The notes: generated by a model not told the origin, from the letters alone. A DNA stretch of 64,000 bases from Narthecium ossifragum (GCA_963920575.1 OY986973.1:20255851-20319850); one strand, 5' to 3'. Positions 24,640 through 36,084 are shown, counted from the first letter of the stretch. Made by a program: numbers and translations.

Positions 24640-25330
24640 CCTCCCTCCATTCCAACCCCTGCGAACCCCTGCATCATCGGATGGGTGGGATGGCGCCGGA
24701 GAGGTGGTTGGAGTTGAGGAGGAGGAACTGAATGGAGGAGAGGGAGCCAAGAGACGGAGGGATGGGGCCGATGAGGGCGTTGGAGGAGAGGTCAAGGAGG
24801 CGAGAGAGGCGAAGGAGGGAGGGATGGCGTCGGAGATGTTGGCGGAGGATAGGTTGAGGAGCTGGAGGGAGGTGAGCGATGAGAGTTGAGTAGGGAGGGT
24901 GGTGAGGTTGAGGAGGGTGTTAGGGAGGGAGAGCGAGATGACTCTGCCATTGGGGGAGCAGAGCATGTCACCCCTTCCATGAGCAGGGGGTGGAGTTGGA
25001 GGGGTCCCAACTTGGCAGCAACGCCAATGACGGCGGCGGCGAGGCACTAGTGGTGGTGGAGAGCAGGGAAACAAGGGCTTTGTCGTCCGGGGACAGAGCG
25101 GTGGTGGTTGTGAGGGTGGAACAGAGGAGGAGGAAATGGAGAAGTGGTTGTGAAGGTGGAACAGGGGGTGGGGTTGGAGGGGTCCCAACTTGGCAGCAAC
25201 TCTGATGACGACGGCGACGAGGTACTAGTGGTGGTAGAGAGCAAGGAAAGAAGGGCTTTGCCATCCGGGGACAGAGCGATGGTGGTTGTGAGGGTGGAAC
25301 AGAAGATGAGGTTGAGGAGGAGGAAATGGA
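24640..25330 (-). pseudogene. Captured LRR receptor kinase N-terminus, partly duplicated
   Basis: On the minus strand the frames give LPSWDPSNSTPCSWKG, SPNGRVISLSLPNTLLNL, and LSSLTSLQLLNLSSANISDA. This is the LRRNT cap and first repeats of an LRR receptor-like kinase, close to the RGI/At1g34110 type as I recall it. The part coding for the signal region and LRRNT is present twice in tandem (about 24990-25160 and 25164-25335, period about 173 bp). Frames shift between segments and no kinase domain follows, so no receptor can be made. Confidence 0.75.
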
Positions 25331-25354
25331 GAAATGGTTGTGAGGGACTACGGC

Positions 25355-25640
25355 GCCTGGGACATCACCACGGACCGCAACGTAGCACTTTCAAAGTTAT
25401 CCCCAAGCAGCGCCTCGGCACCAATGGCGGAGTCAACGTCGTCCGGGAGGTTTCGATCATGCGCCCGCTGCGGCACCCCCACCCGGTTCGCCTTCACAAG
25501 GTCATGCCCTCCCGCACCAGGGTCTACTTCGTGATGGAGCTCCTTGAGGGGGGAGAGTTGTTCGCCCGCCTCAACGCCGGAGGCCGCGTCAACGAGGACC
25601 AGTGCTGCTAGTACTTCCGGCAGTTCGACACCGCCATCGG
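25355..25640 (+). pseudogene. Captured CIPK-like kinase fragment
   Basis: A plus-strand stretch matches the N-lobe of CBL-interacting protein kinases: DITTDRNVA, then KVIPKQRL, VREVSIMRPLRHPHPVRLHK, VYFVMELLEGGELFARL and a final YFRQFDTAIGYCHS-like segment in the adjoining frame. A frameshift lies near 25392, a stop at about 25609, and the catalytic loop is absent. It lies next to the LRR fragment in the opposite strand sense, inside the same TIR pair. Confidence 0.8.
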
Positions 25641-26231
25641 GTACTGTCACTCCAGCTCGTCTCCTCCATCTCTCTGTCATCGGCTTTCTTCGACAATCAC
25701 ATCGTGGGAACCAAACCAGGTCGATCGCGCCCTCATTGCCGCAGAGGGAGGAGACACCGTGGAGTCACGGTGGAGGCGGCGACGCTGATGGCGGGGAACG
25801 ACTACTCGGGACCAACACGTGAGAGGAGAGAGAGAGACATGAGAGAGGAGAGAAAATAATGCGCTAACGTGACAAAAATAATTAAAAAATAAATTAAATC
25901 GGTCAAAATCAGTAAAACTAGTCAAAATTAATTAGTCTTCTCCGCTCCGTTACACCAGCTAATGGAGTATGGACGGAAGGACCAAATTAAGCCGGTTCAC
26001 AAAAGCTTAGGGATTCAATCGGGAATTTTTAAAGTATAGGGACTTAATAAAAACTTGCCATAAATCACAAGGACAAAACACATATTTAAGCCTTAGAAAA
26101 AATTAAAAACTATAGTGTATTAATTTAGTAAAGACTACGAAGTATTTAGCATTTTTCCATTTTCCAAAATCAAAATTTGATTGGCCCAAAAATGATGTGC
26201 CAACCCAACCCATTTGCAGGGCTAACTACTT

Positions 26232-27741
26232 GGCACCTGTTTGGTTCGGACTTAAAGGGAATAGAGTTAAGAGGGTTTAATCTCCCCATTTGATTTGGGT
26301 CAAGAGGAATAAAGTAAAAAAGTTAAGGGTAAAAAAGTGGGTATAAGAAATGAGAGTAAACTTAACCCAATTTTGACGTTTGGTTCATAAACAAGGGTAA
26401 GTTAGTGGGTTAAGTTTGGAATAAAGATAAGAACTATAAAGTTCATAAAATATATAATATTATAATAGTGAATAAACTAGTGGGTTAAGATTATAATATT
26501 TGAATTAATTATTAAATTAATTCAAATATATCTATGTAATGTGCATAAAATATATAATATTATAATAAGTGATTAAGCTAGTGGGTTAAGATTATAATAT
26601 TTGAATTAATTATTAAATTAATTCAAATGATTGTACGTGAAGTGTATAAAATATATAATATTACATCAATGCATCCCAATGCGGACCCACTTATATTAAT
26701 ATAATAATAATTTTTTTAATATTTATTGTTAAAATAATATAAAATAATGTTTGTACACATCAATGCATCCCTATGTGGGCCCACTTATATTAATATAATA
26801 ATAATATTTTAATATTCATTATTAAAATAATTTTTTGTATGATGTAGACCAATCATAATATGACATGTGGCATGTGGACCCACTTATATTAATATTTTAT
26901 TATAATAACATATGAATAATATTATTTAATACAGTACGCATTATATATATATATATTATGCGTGCGCAAAAGTTTTTATACGCTCATAAAAACGCATACA
27001 AAAATGTTTATGAACTCAAAAAATATTTGCAATTAGAAAAACAAAAACGCATAAAAAATATTACTACGCACGTAAACATTTTTATACCATCATAAAAATA
27101 TTTGCATGTATTTTTAGAAATGCATAAAAAAAGTCTAAGGGTGTAAAAACAATTTCCTATGTGTAGTGTATTAAATAATATGAATAACATATTATTATAA
27201 TAAAATATTAGTATATGTGGATCCCACATGGCACGCATTATACCATGATTGGTCCACATCATGTAAAAATATATATTATTTTATCATTCTTTATATATTG
27301 ACATCATCAAAATAGTATTAGAATATATGTGATGGGTGTAAATGAGAAAGAGAAGCTTAATCCCATTTTCTGGTTTAACCCCAAAAGGGTAACCCCAATA
27401 GTGTTTAGGGATAAGATTGGGGTTAGTTCTTACCCCCGTTGCCAAATGGGGGCTTAGGGGTTAGAAAAAGTAGGGGTAAGGAATGGGGGTAAGAAAAAGT
27501 AAAGAGAAATGGGGTAGGTGGAATAGTGGTAACCCATATTTCACAACTTTAGTGTTTGAGTGTTTGGTGTGACATGTTTTCCCATATTCTCACTCTTCTT
27601 TTTCTTATTCCAAGTAATCATTACTATTACCACTCTACTTTTTCTTATTCCAAGTAATCATTACTACTTTATTCTCACTTTTTCTAACCCCAAAATTCTT
27701 TATTCCCACTTTTCTTATTCCCATACCAAACAGTCCAGGGT
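26232..27741. mobile_element. AT-rich Harbinger-like non-autonomous element
   Basis: The left end, GGCACCTGTTTGGTTCGG, and the right end, GGACTGTTTGGTATGGGAAT (other strand), are of the TGTTTGGT type. TTA follows the right end (27742-27744). No coding sequence is present. A 110-bp unit is tandemly repeated (about 26445-26665), each holding the palindrome TGAATTAATTATTAAATTAA. A second element-like inverted repeat lies inside at 26830-27290. Confidence 0.7.
26830..27290. repeat. Large foldback structure, arms about 200 bp
   Basis: The left arm (GTATGATGTAGACCAATCAT... CATGTGG(A)CCCAC... TATTTTATTATAATAA) and the right arm are reverse complements with modest mismatch, separated by a short spacer near 26945-27175. 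It looks like a foldback MITE nested in the element at 26232 and could form a long RNA hairpin if transcribed. Confidence 0.65.
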
Positions 27742-28797
27742 TTAGAGGTCGGTTCAATTGCCATAAGCCCAGAAATGCATGGCCACTGTACACCACAGCC
27801 CTTGTGCTGTGGTTGTGGCCCGGCCCGGATGACTATAATCAAATTGGCCCAAAATGGTCTCGCTTGATTAAGAGGTCAAATTTGTTTTAGCCTTTTCCAA
27901 AAGCAAAAGAAGACCATTTTTTTGGCAGCAGATAGAGCTTCATTCATTCATTCATTCATTCATGGGCCTCCTCCTACAAGCGTCAGCGTCAGCGTCACTG
28001 TAAACATCCGATGCTCTCAAACCCTAGGCGGAAGAAACTTTCATCCTTGGCAATTGTTTGAATAGTCAGTCAAAAAAATCAAGACGGACTCACTAGCCTG
28101 CATTGTCCTTTACGGTGTGATCCTTTGGATTTGGATTTGGATTCTCACTTGTCCTAGTATTACTTTGTTTTTTTGTTTTTTTTGTCCTTTTTGTGACCTC
28201 AGCCCAGCCTCTCTGGCTCAATTAATTAATCAGGGAAAAAACAAAGCCTCTTCCCTTGTCTCTTTCCTCTCTATTCTCTTTCACTCACTTGGCCGCGTCA
28301 CATTTGCTTTGTGGTGATATAGGTGTTAGAAAAAAAGTTAAAAAGCTATATAATAGTGTATTGAGTAGTTTGAAAAGTATAAGCCTGCCGGCTAGCTAAG
28401 TTAAGCATGCCATGCCAATATGCCATGCCGGCTAAAACTATAATATAGGTATTAGAAATAGTTTTAAAATATATATATATATATATATATATAGTGTATT
28501 GAGTAACAACTATAATGTATTTAGAATTTTCCATTTTACAAAGTACAGCATGGTTGGTCCTAAAATAGAAAATCAAAATTTGTCTTGCCTAAAAAAAGCC
28601 AAAATTTCCATTTTGCAAAGTACAATATGGCAACACTAAAAAGTAGATAACAGGAGCACCCTACCCTGTTGAGCTCTTTTAAATATGCTGGAACATTATT
28701 AGAAAAAAATTAAAAACTATAGTGTATTAATTTAGTAAAGAATATGAAGTATTTAGCATTTTTCCATTTTCCAAAATCAAAATTTGATTGGCCCAAA

Positions 28798-30551
28798 AGA
28801 GGAAGAAAAGGTCTCAAGGCAAATCTCCATCAAACTCCAACTCCATGGGACCACTGACTGACAGCAAGAACTCTGTTGATTTCTTGTGACAACATCTATT
28901 TATCATCAGGCTGGCCTTTTCTCCTCTTCTCAAATCCGCAACAAAACAATGTTCTTCTTATTAATTAGGCATACATACATATTGTCAAAGATCTTTGAGA
29001 TCCGTTTAATTTGACCATTGAACTCGGCAGATCAGTCATGCCAAAAAATCCAAGAGAGACGTTAACATTTATCTAAAACGAATCAAGCTGTTGAGATCTC
29101 CCTTTCGGATGAACTGTTTGGGGGAATTGGCTAAGACCAATTTTCAACTAATCACCTCTCATTACAATATAATTAATCAACAGCTTCTTCTTAATTAATT
29201 ATGACCAACTTAATTTTATAAATTATATGCCGTGGAATCTAAGAGGCATATCCTTGACATTAAATGCTTGTGTTTGTGTGTGGCAGCTCGAGCTAACCAC
29301 GGTTGACCCAGACAAATCGGCATATTCATCTCTCATACTAATATTCCTCCGGCTCTAGCTTATTATTATTATTATTATTATATAAAATTGCTTTAGATAG
29401 TGAGCGGTTAAGTTGAGAATGCTACGCTACATCAAATTATATATATGTATATATATTTTTTAATATATATACATGTATTTATTAATTTACTATTTGTTTT
29501 AAGCCATCGAGATCTTATGAGTCAGATGGATGTCGTCGCCGGCCATGTTGGGCAGCAGCCAGTGTTGTGTTGATCCTTTCCTGAAACCTCCCGGACTTTG
29601 CTCTAGTATCTGAAAGGCCATTTCTACTTGTAAACACTCCCTTCTCTCTATAATATTATCTTAGCCTTTCGACCAAATTAATGATCATGGATAGGAAAAA
29701 AAAGAAAAGAAAGAAAAATCCTAGGTAGGCTTTATCTAGCCGGGGAACAAAATTCCTGTGTGCCAGGACTGTCGGTGTTGGAGATTGGCCACCTGCTCTG
29801 TTCGCTCTCCTCTCAAATGAATGGACTTTTTAGACGTTCACATATCATACTCGTGACCAAAAGGCCGCTTCTCAATTGGCATCTTCTTGGCATATTATTC
29901 TTCAGTAGTTGAGCTTTTCCAACTTCTTGTGTTAGCTCCGACTTGGGCCTGGGCCCCAACAAAAGGCATGACACATGAAGCTTATTAAGAAAAAATTTAG
30001 GAGGATCATAGTAAATCGTACTAATGAGCTATAATATAGGTATAGTATTTGCATATGACATAGATTGTTGTTTTCCACAAGTTTGGTAACCATCTTGCTT
30101 CTATTAATAAATCCAAAAAAAGATTGTTTCGCGAGGGTTTCTAAATATTAATTTGTAGAATATAGTATACGAGATCGAGATCTATAAGCAAGAAAAAATA
30201 CTTGGCATTACCTAAAATTTAAATATGAAATATATAGCTATGAGACAAAACCTAGCTGGCTTTGAAGTGGATTGACTGACTCCTCTCTCTCTCTCTGAGA
30301 CACTTGACACCATTTGCATAATCTTTGACAGAAAAATTTACCTGGCTTTTTAAATGTGTGAATTCTAACAACCTTTTCAAATAAAATGTTTTTTAATTTT
30401 AGGATTTCATCCAAGAAGTGGTCAGAATTCACGTTTCGAGGTAGACTCGTAGTTAATGGCCATTTTGTTTGGTTGTATAGGATAAAGATATATAACTTAT
30501 TATATAAGATATATGGTGAATAGTTTAAAAATAATTTTTAATACTATAGAG
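28798..30551. other. Intergenic region without recognised gene
   Basis: I find only short microsatellites (TTA repeats at about 29360-29382, TA-rich tracts near 29445-29475) and a CT run at 30282-30297. No protein family or RNA gene is recognised. Confidence 0.4.
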
Positions 30552-30559
30552 TGTTTGAT

Positions 30560-30891
30560 CAGGGATAGCAGCGGGGCGGGTTAGCATAATCCCAAACCCA
30601 TCCCATATAAAAAACGCACCCCCAAACCTATATAAAATCCAATCCGCATAACCCATCTCTACCCAACCCATATAATGTCACTGGAAATATGACAAAATGT
30701 AATATGAAAATTGAAGCATCACATATTACAAAAACAAGAAAATCCTTCTTTTCGTCCCACGAGTAGGTAGAGTTTTAGTTTTAAGAAAGAAACTTAGGTA
30801 GAGTCTAAAGGGAAAGAGATCGGAAAGTCGGGCCGTTTATATGATGCATTCCTATAATACTTAATTATACATATATAGCACGGGTATTTAA

Positions 30892-30957
<66 letters not shown>

Positions 30958-31162
30958 GGTTTGGGAATTTAAGTATATATATATATATATATATATATGG
31001 AGTGGGTTTAGACTTAAAAAACCCAAACCCGTCTCAAATCCATTCGGGTTTAACTTGCATTCCCCGTATCCGCTCCAAACCAATCAAAACTTACTCTAAA
31101 CCCATACTATTAGGGGCAGGTTGGGGCGAGAACCCGCTTAATTCACCCCATTGCCATCCTTA
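30560..31162. mobile_element. hAT-type MITE with perfect 8-bp TSD
   Basis: The element starts CAGGGATAGCAGCGGGGCGG and ends TTGCCATCCTTA. The octamer TGTTTGAT occurs on both sides (30552-30559 and 31163-31170). The terminal repeats are of the GGGATGGCAA type, related to the MITE at 23468. The interior holds long (TA)n tracts (30894-30953 and 30975-30998), which cause spurious IYIYIY reading frames. Confidence 0.85.
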
Positions 31163-31209
31163 TGTTTGATACAAATAGGATAAGTTCCTATGAGACAAGA
31201 GTTACACTG

Positions 31210-31480
31210 TACAATGTTTGCTCAACAATATGAATGAATGACATATAGTACGTATAATATATTATGAATGGGTTATTTACATATTTGCCTCTAAAAATTT
31301 GCTAAATTACATATATATCACTACATTCTCTCATATTACATGTATACAATGTTTGCTCAACAATATGAATGAATGACATATAGTACGTATAATATATTAT
31401 GAATGGGTTATTTACATATGTGCCCCTGAAAACTTGCTAAATTACATATATACACTACATTCTCTCATATTACATATATA
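31210..31480. repeat. Tandem duplication, about 136-bp unit x2
   Basis: The segment starting TACAATGTTTGCTCAACAAT (31210) is repeated from 31346 with few differences (TATTTGCC versus TATGTGCC; TATATATCAC versus TATATACAC). Confidence 0.85.
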
Positions 31481-32806
31481 GCCATGCAAACATTAGCAAA
31501 ATCCAAACCATACATCTTCGTCCTAACACCATTGAGGACCACGTGGCCGCACCGGCGATGGGGAAGTTGTCGACGGCGACGAGTGGGTTGCAAAAGGGGA
31601 GGAGAGGCTTTGCGACCGGCTGAACCGGGCAAAACTGGTCAAATGGGACCTATTTAGTTGGTTTGCCGTCGGCTCTGCTAACTCCGTTTGATGATTGGAT
31701 TTAATACGACTACATTGATAAATTAAGGATGTGTTTTGTCACGTTTTAAAATATATGGGGTAAAATGACATATTTTTAAACTATAGGGGAGTAAAATGTT
31801 ATTAACCCTATATAAAATTTCACAAAGTGGATAGAAGGATCATATAAGGGAGGTAGAAGGAGCGAGAGAGAGAGCTGAAGGGAGGTCTCAAACGATGCCG
31901 GCCCCCTTCGTTACACACTTAGGAGTTATATAGAGGAGGGATCTAACAGGCCGATACCCCCTTCGTTACACAAAGTGGATAGAAGGATCATCATGTGGAT
32001 GTTTATACTAAAAATTTACTTTCTTTTGTGCCAGCAGAGCTTGCATCCATCCTCTTGGCTTATTAGCCTCAACTGGATAAAAATTATTATCCAAATATCT
32101 CTGCCTCAATTTTTCAGAATCATCCATTGATGATATATCCTTTTTATCAATGTAGAGTGTTAGGATCAAATCAAGTCCTATTTGTAATTTGGCAGTTCGA
32201 TTTGCCGAGTCATGTTTTTGAGTCATGTATTCGATATGGGCTGATTTAAATTCGAACCAATATGGAATTAATCAATTCAATGGATTTTGGATTGATTGTG
32301 ATGGGCTTGGTCAGAGGTTATAAATAGGGTCATGATGAGAACCCTAGTGATCCTTTTGGCATTGTGAACCTCTGGCGGCCGACGTGAAGACCGAAGGTAT
32401 CATGGGACCAAATCCGGTGTGTTGCGATCCTGAACGCTTGGTGGAGTTCCGAGTGTCATTTCGTGGAAGAAGAAGGGTGCTAGTGCATGTGAGCTCTAGG
32501 TCAAAGTGTGTGTCGGGGGCGTCGGATGTGTCGGCGTTGACCCTAAGTCAATGAGTCTATATAAACCCTCTTCATAGTGGATGTTTTGGTCCGTGGTTTT
32601 TTTCTTCTCGTTGGAGAAGCTTTTTTCACGTTTAATCCTCTTCGTATTCGTGCATGCTGATTTTGTTATGGTATTGATTCATGCGCCTCTAGAATGAATG
32701 CTAAAGTCATGTATGATAGCATGTTAATTTGAGGACGGCTTTTTATGAAGCGATCTACCGTCTACGAGTTTATAGTTATGTTTAAGATGAAGACTTGTTA
32801 ATATTT
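31481..32806. other. Repeat-derived spacer
   Basis: GATAGAAGGATCAT and CCCCCTTCGTTACAC each occur twice at 31830-31992, so short segments are duplicated. A minus ORF at 32008-32226 is not recognised. The 32370-32640 stretch resembles retrotransposon leader sequence but no primer-binding site could be confirmed. Confidence 0.35.
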
Positions 32807-33065
32807 GGGGTGATATTATTTTGGTACCCTCGAGTTTAAAAAATTATCAATTTGGACTCTGTATTTTAAAACGTAACAAAATATGATATGTAGTTAACAT
32901 TCTAGTCATTTTAGCCCCATTGGCGTTAAGTCAACAAACGACGTTATCAAACTTGACACTAAATTGAAAAGTTAGTTAACTACATACCATGTTTTGTTAC
33001 GTTTTAAAACACATGGTCTAAATTGTAATTCTTAAAACTATAGGGTATCAAAATGATATTATCCC
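32807..33065. mobile_element. Foldback MITE with about 90-bp inverted arms
   Basis: The left arm GGGTGATATTATTTTGGTACCC through TATGTAGTTAAC is mirrored by GTTAACTACATACC through GGTATCAAAATGATATTATCCC. The loop contains AGTCAACAAACGACGTTATC. A clear target duplication was not found. A half copy with the same left arm and loop lies at 33424-33575. Confidence 0.75.
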
Positions 33066-33423
33066 AATATATATGATGATTTCTGCATGTAAGTAGCATG
33101 AGAATTAATTGATTATTGTATTGATTAATTTTTTTTTATTGGGCTTATGCATGCTTGCTAGGAATGTTGGATTCGACTTAAAACCGTGAATCCAGGAAAT
33201 TGAATCATCATGGATTGTGATTGGGTCTAGTCAGATCTTGCGTGTAAGTCTCACCTGGACTAGGTAGACCATACTAGTGAATGCGATGCATTTAATGTGC
33301 ATCCATGTGGTGAGAGAGAGAGGATGGCGAGACATATTTATTAGGGGCAAAATCATATCAAAAGATGGATTGTGGCTAAAATTGTAAACGAAAAGCAAAA
33401 ATTCTATACATATACTAACAATA

Positions 33424-33575
33424 TGGGATAATATCATTTTGATGGCCTATGGTTTCAAGAATTATCAATTTGGACCTGTATTTTAAAACCTAACAAAACA
33501 GGGTCTGTAGTTAACAATCTACTCATTTTAGTCCAATTGGCGTTAAGTCAACAAACCTAACAAAATAGGGAGAAT
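33424..33575. mobile_element. Half copy of the 32807 foldback MITE
   Basis: It reads GGGATAATATCATTTTGATG, then CCTAACAAAACAGGGTCTGTA and TTGGCGTTAAGTCAACAAAC, matching the left arm and loop of the element at 32807. The right arm is missing. Confidence 0.65.
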
Positions 33576-35356
33576 GAGAGGTGGAGCTCACCGGGAAAGG
33601 GTAGATCTAGTGAGATTTTTGCCGGATTTCGTCGCCTTCTTCGTCTTCCCCGCGGCTACTCTCCACCATTCCGACACCGCTCCGGTCTTCCCTGATATCC
33701 CCTGCGCCATTGACGACTCCCAATCGACGCGGGTGACCCCACGGTCACCTTCGGCGTCCTCAAGCGCATCACCAACGTCGACGCTGATCTCGCGGCTTTA
33801 GATGTACCCGAGGAGGCTGGAGGCGGTGGCTATGGGAGGCGGGTTTGTGGAGGTGACGGTGAGTTAGAGATGGTGGTCTGAGACAGTGAGTTAGAGAGGT
33901 GGTTGCACCGACTTCGAGAGAAGGGGTGGAGCTCGTGGGGTACAGGCGAGCAGGGAGGTCGGCGGTGTCGAGTCGGCGTCGCGGTGTGGTCTGGAGTTGA
34001 TGTGGGCCGGATGGTGACTGAAGGGAGAGGGGGGCACCGCAGGTGGCCGTGGTTGGGGGTGAGCTAGCGGCGACGAGGGGTCTTGGAAGCATTGTCGCCG
34101 GAGAGAGATGGCGGTGGATGCTGTGAGGTGGGATAATGGCGGTGGTGGGGAAGTAAGCAGTCGCATGAGCCATCATCCAGGCTCCGTGAACTACTGGTCA
34201 CGGCGGAGGATAAGGAGGGGGCATGTGTTGCTCTTTCTATTTTATATTATTTTAATAATATAAATTAAAATAAATATTATTATATTAATATAAATGGGTT
34301 CATTTAGAGATGTATCGATGTGTATAATCCTGTCATGTTACCATGCTATGTCATGTGGCGATGCGATTTTTTTTCGCGTTTGCTGCAGGTGGAGGTCACG
34401 TGTTCGTCGCCGACAACCACCACGCTAGCAAGAGCGCCCTCAACACCATCGACCCAGATGACCCGGTGGAGGACGGGCGGGCATCAATGCTGACGATGGC
34501 AGGGGAGCGAGCGTCTGCTGGAGGTGACAAGTAAGCGGGCGGTGATATGAGAGGGAATAGTCAGTAGAAGAGTCGAACAAGACAGATGGGGTGGTCATTT
34601 TTTAATCTAATTAATGAATAATTTCTAATTTGATTGGTTTGAATTGAGCTACTATTTATTTTATATTATTTTAATAATATAAATTAAAATATTATTATTA
34701 TATTAATATAAATGGGTCTGCATGGGGATGCATTGATGTGTATAACCATTCCGCGTTATCATGCTATGCCATGTGTCGATGTGATCCTTTTTCACGTCCG
34801 CTGGAAGTGGAGGTCACGTGTACGTCGCCGGCGGCCACGACGCTGGCTATGGGAGGCGGGTTTGCGGAGGTGGAGTGGTAATATTATACTTTAATTAATA
34901 TAATATGTATTATCATATTATTAAGTAATTCATTAAAGCCAAGGTGAATATTTATACATTATCATATTATTAATTCAAGTTTAGGTGAGTTAAGTCCGGT
35001 TTGAGTCCATGTTTGAGTTGGTCTCTCCTTAACATATAAAAGGAGGTTTTAGGGTTTGTATGAGGGACTTTTTTTTATGAGTGAAAATTAGGGTTGTTTT
35101 CTCCTCTTTGAGAAATCTGGTTGTATCTCCCATAGAGAGATCGGTTGTCTCTCCCGACGAGAGATCGGTTGTCTCTCCCGACGAGAGATCTTAACTTATG
35201 ATATACAACTTAGTTTGGTTTAATCCAAGTTGGTCAAGATTTCAATCAAATCTTATCTTTATACAACCGAGTTAAGTCTCCTTTCGAGATACGTTTGGCT
35301 AAGTTAATTTATTGGTTCAGCTTCTTACACCTCCTCCCATAAAATGTCTACAATTC
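33576..35356. repeat. Repeated GC-rich segments and duplicated AT blocks
   Basis: No gene is supported. The block TTTATATTATTTTAATAATA through GGAGGTCACGTG(T)..CGTCGCCG occurs twice (34238-34430 and 34655-34835). GGCTATGGGAGGCGGGTTTG also recurs (33830 and 34845). At 35136-35190 the unit GAGAGATCGGTTGTCTCTCC is repeated three times. The GC-rich open frames at 33574-34176 look compositional, although a captured gene fragment is possible. Confidence 0.5.
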
Positions 35357-35369
35357 AGCTTAGTTAATT

Positions 35370-35737
35370 TTTTTTTTATGAGTTGAGCCCGTAGGTTAGA
35401 ACTACAAAAACTTATCCAGCGCCGGTTGGCCATCCTCCGGTTCCCAAACAATAGGAACCCCGGAGGATCGACATGACCGAGCTATACCATCAGCTATTAC
35501 ATTGTCACCCCGTGGGATAAGAGTAAACAAAACAGATCCCAAAATGGACGACTGAAGCCAAATATCACGCACAGTTTCCTCTATACCTGGCGTCCAAACC
35601 CGTCGTCCGTTAAGGACATCAATAGCATGCCGTGAGTCTGACTCGACGACAAAGCTACGCATACCATCCACCTTTGCATATTGTAATGCAAGCAAAATGG
35701 CCTTCAATTCTGCATGAAGGACCGAATTGGCACAAGT
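35370..35737 (-). pseudogene. 5'-truncated LINE, RNase H domain, 13-bp TSD
   Basis: A minus-strand open stretch (35402-35707) carries the end of an RNase H-like domain: MKAILLALQYAKVDGMRSFV, VESDSRHAIDVLNGRRVW and IPRGDNVIADGIARSCRSS. A T run at 35367-35376 is its poly(A) tail. The 13 bases AGCTTAGTTAATT flank the insert (35357-35369 and 35738-35750), proving target-primed insertion of a 368-bp truncated LINE. Confidence 0.9.
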
Positions 35738-35750
35738 AGCTTAGTTAATT

Positions 35751-36084
35751 GGGTTGATGAGGTTTTGGTACCTTCATAGAGGATTATTTCTGAAGCAATT
35801 TTGGTGAATAGTAGTGGCTCTTTTCTCACAATTTTCGCATAATTGATTTTACAGATATTACCTCCATCATTAACTTTTGAGGTAAGTTAATGAAGAATTT
35901 ATTCATGTTTTGAGATTAAATTTCTCAAAGTATTATCATAAGAATATTTTCCTTTGCATCTATTTTGACGAATTATACTCCTCTAGGTTTCTCTCTGAAT
36001 TTGGCCTTTGCCCTTGGCCTCTTCCACCTCGTCCTCTTCCTCCTCCTAAATTGTGGGAGGAACTATCACACTTCATTTTGACCT
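35751..36084. other. Spacer right of the LINE insertion
   Basis: I see no recognised gene. It may contain more decayed sequence of the neighbouring viral fragment. Confidence 0.35.

Larger units (their letters stand above)
24256..26092. mobile_element. Pack-MULE with two captured kinase-gene fragments
   Basis: Inverted repeats of about 125 bp border the element: GGCTTAAATATGTGTTT at the left and its complement at the right, with only a few mismatches up to CCGTCCAT. The flank TTAGAAAAAA occurs at both ends (24246-24255 and 26093-26102), a 9-10 bp duplication typical of Mutator-like elements. Copy 2 of the surrounding duplication shows the unoccupied site at about 28696. No transposase is present. 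The interior (24440-25860) is GC-rich and holds parts of an LRR receptor kinase and of a CIPK-like kinase. Confidence 0.85.
22708..26190. repeat. Direct tandem duplication, copy 1 (with two insertions)
   Basis: The unit starts ATGATGTGCCAACCCAACCC and ends in GATTGGCCCAAAA. Copy 2 (26191-28797) repeats it in the same orientation with high identity. Copy 1 is interrupted by a hAT-type MITE (23468-23990) and a Pack-MULE (24256-26092), neither of which is in copy 2. It also has an extra 46-bp unit (GCCGGCTAGCTATATTAAGC...) at 23381-23465, single in copy 2. Both copies keep a short open frame (23115-23312 and 28117-28317, 65/66 codons, starting MILWIWIWI); I think this is chance. Confidence 0.85.
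26191..28797. repeat. Direct tandem duplication, copy 2 (with one insertion)
   Basis: This copy repeats the unit of copy 1 in the same orientation. It is split after GGGCTAACTAC by the 1.5 kb AT-rich element at 26232-27741 and resumes with AGAGGTCGGTTC. The sites where copy 1 holds its MITE and Pack-MULE are empty here. The duplication therefore came before all three insertions. Confidence 0.85.

Noticed and set aside
30865..31083. Minus frame rich in IYIYIY (and the plus frame at 60848-61087)
   Set aside because: They are translations of (TA)n microsatellites, not proteins.
31490..31800. Possible MULE end near 31500-31800
   Set aside because: Some resemblance to foldback-element arms at 32807, but no matching partner end or target duplication was found.
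32370..32640. Possible LTR retrotransposon leader with primer-binding site
   Set aside because: I could not match a tRNA-complementary site or paired LTRs.
33769..34176. 135-codon minus frame rich in Pro, Thr and Ser
   Set aside because: A compositional frame in GC-rich repeated DNA; no domain, no start context, and related segments recur at 34216-34860.
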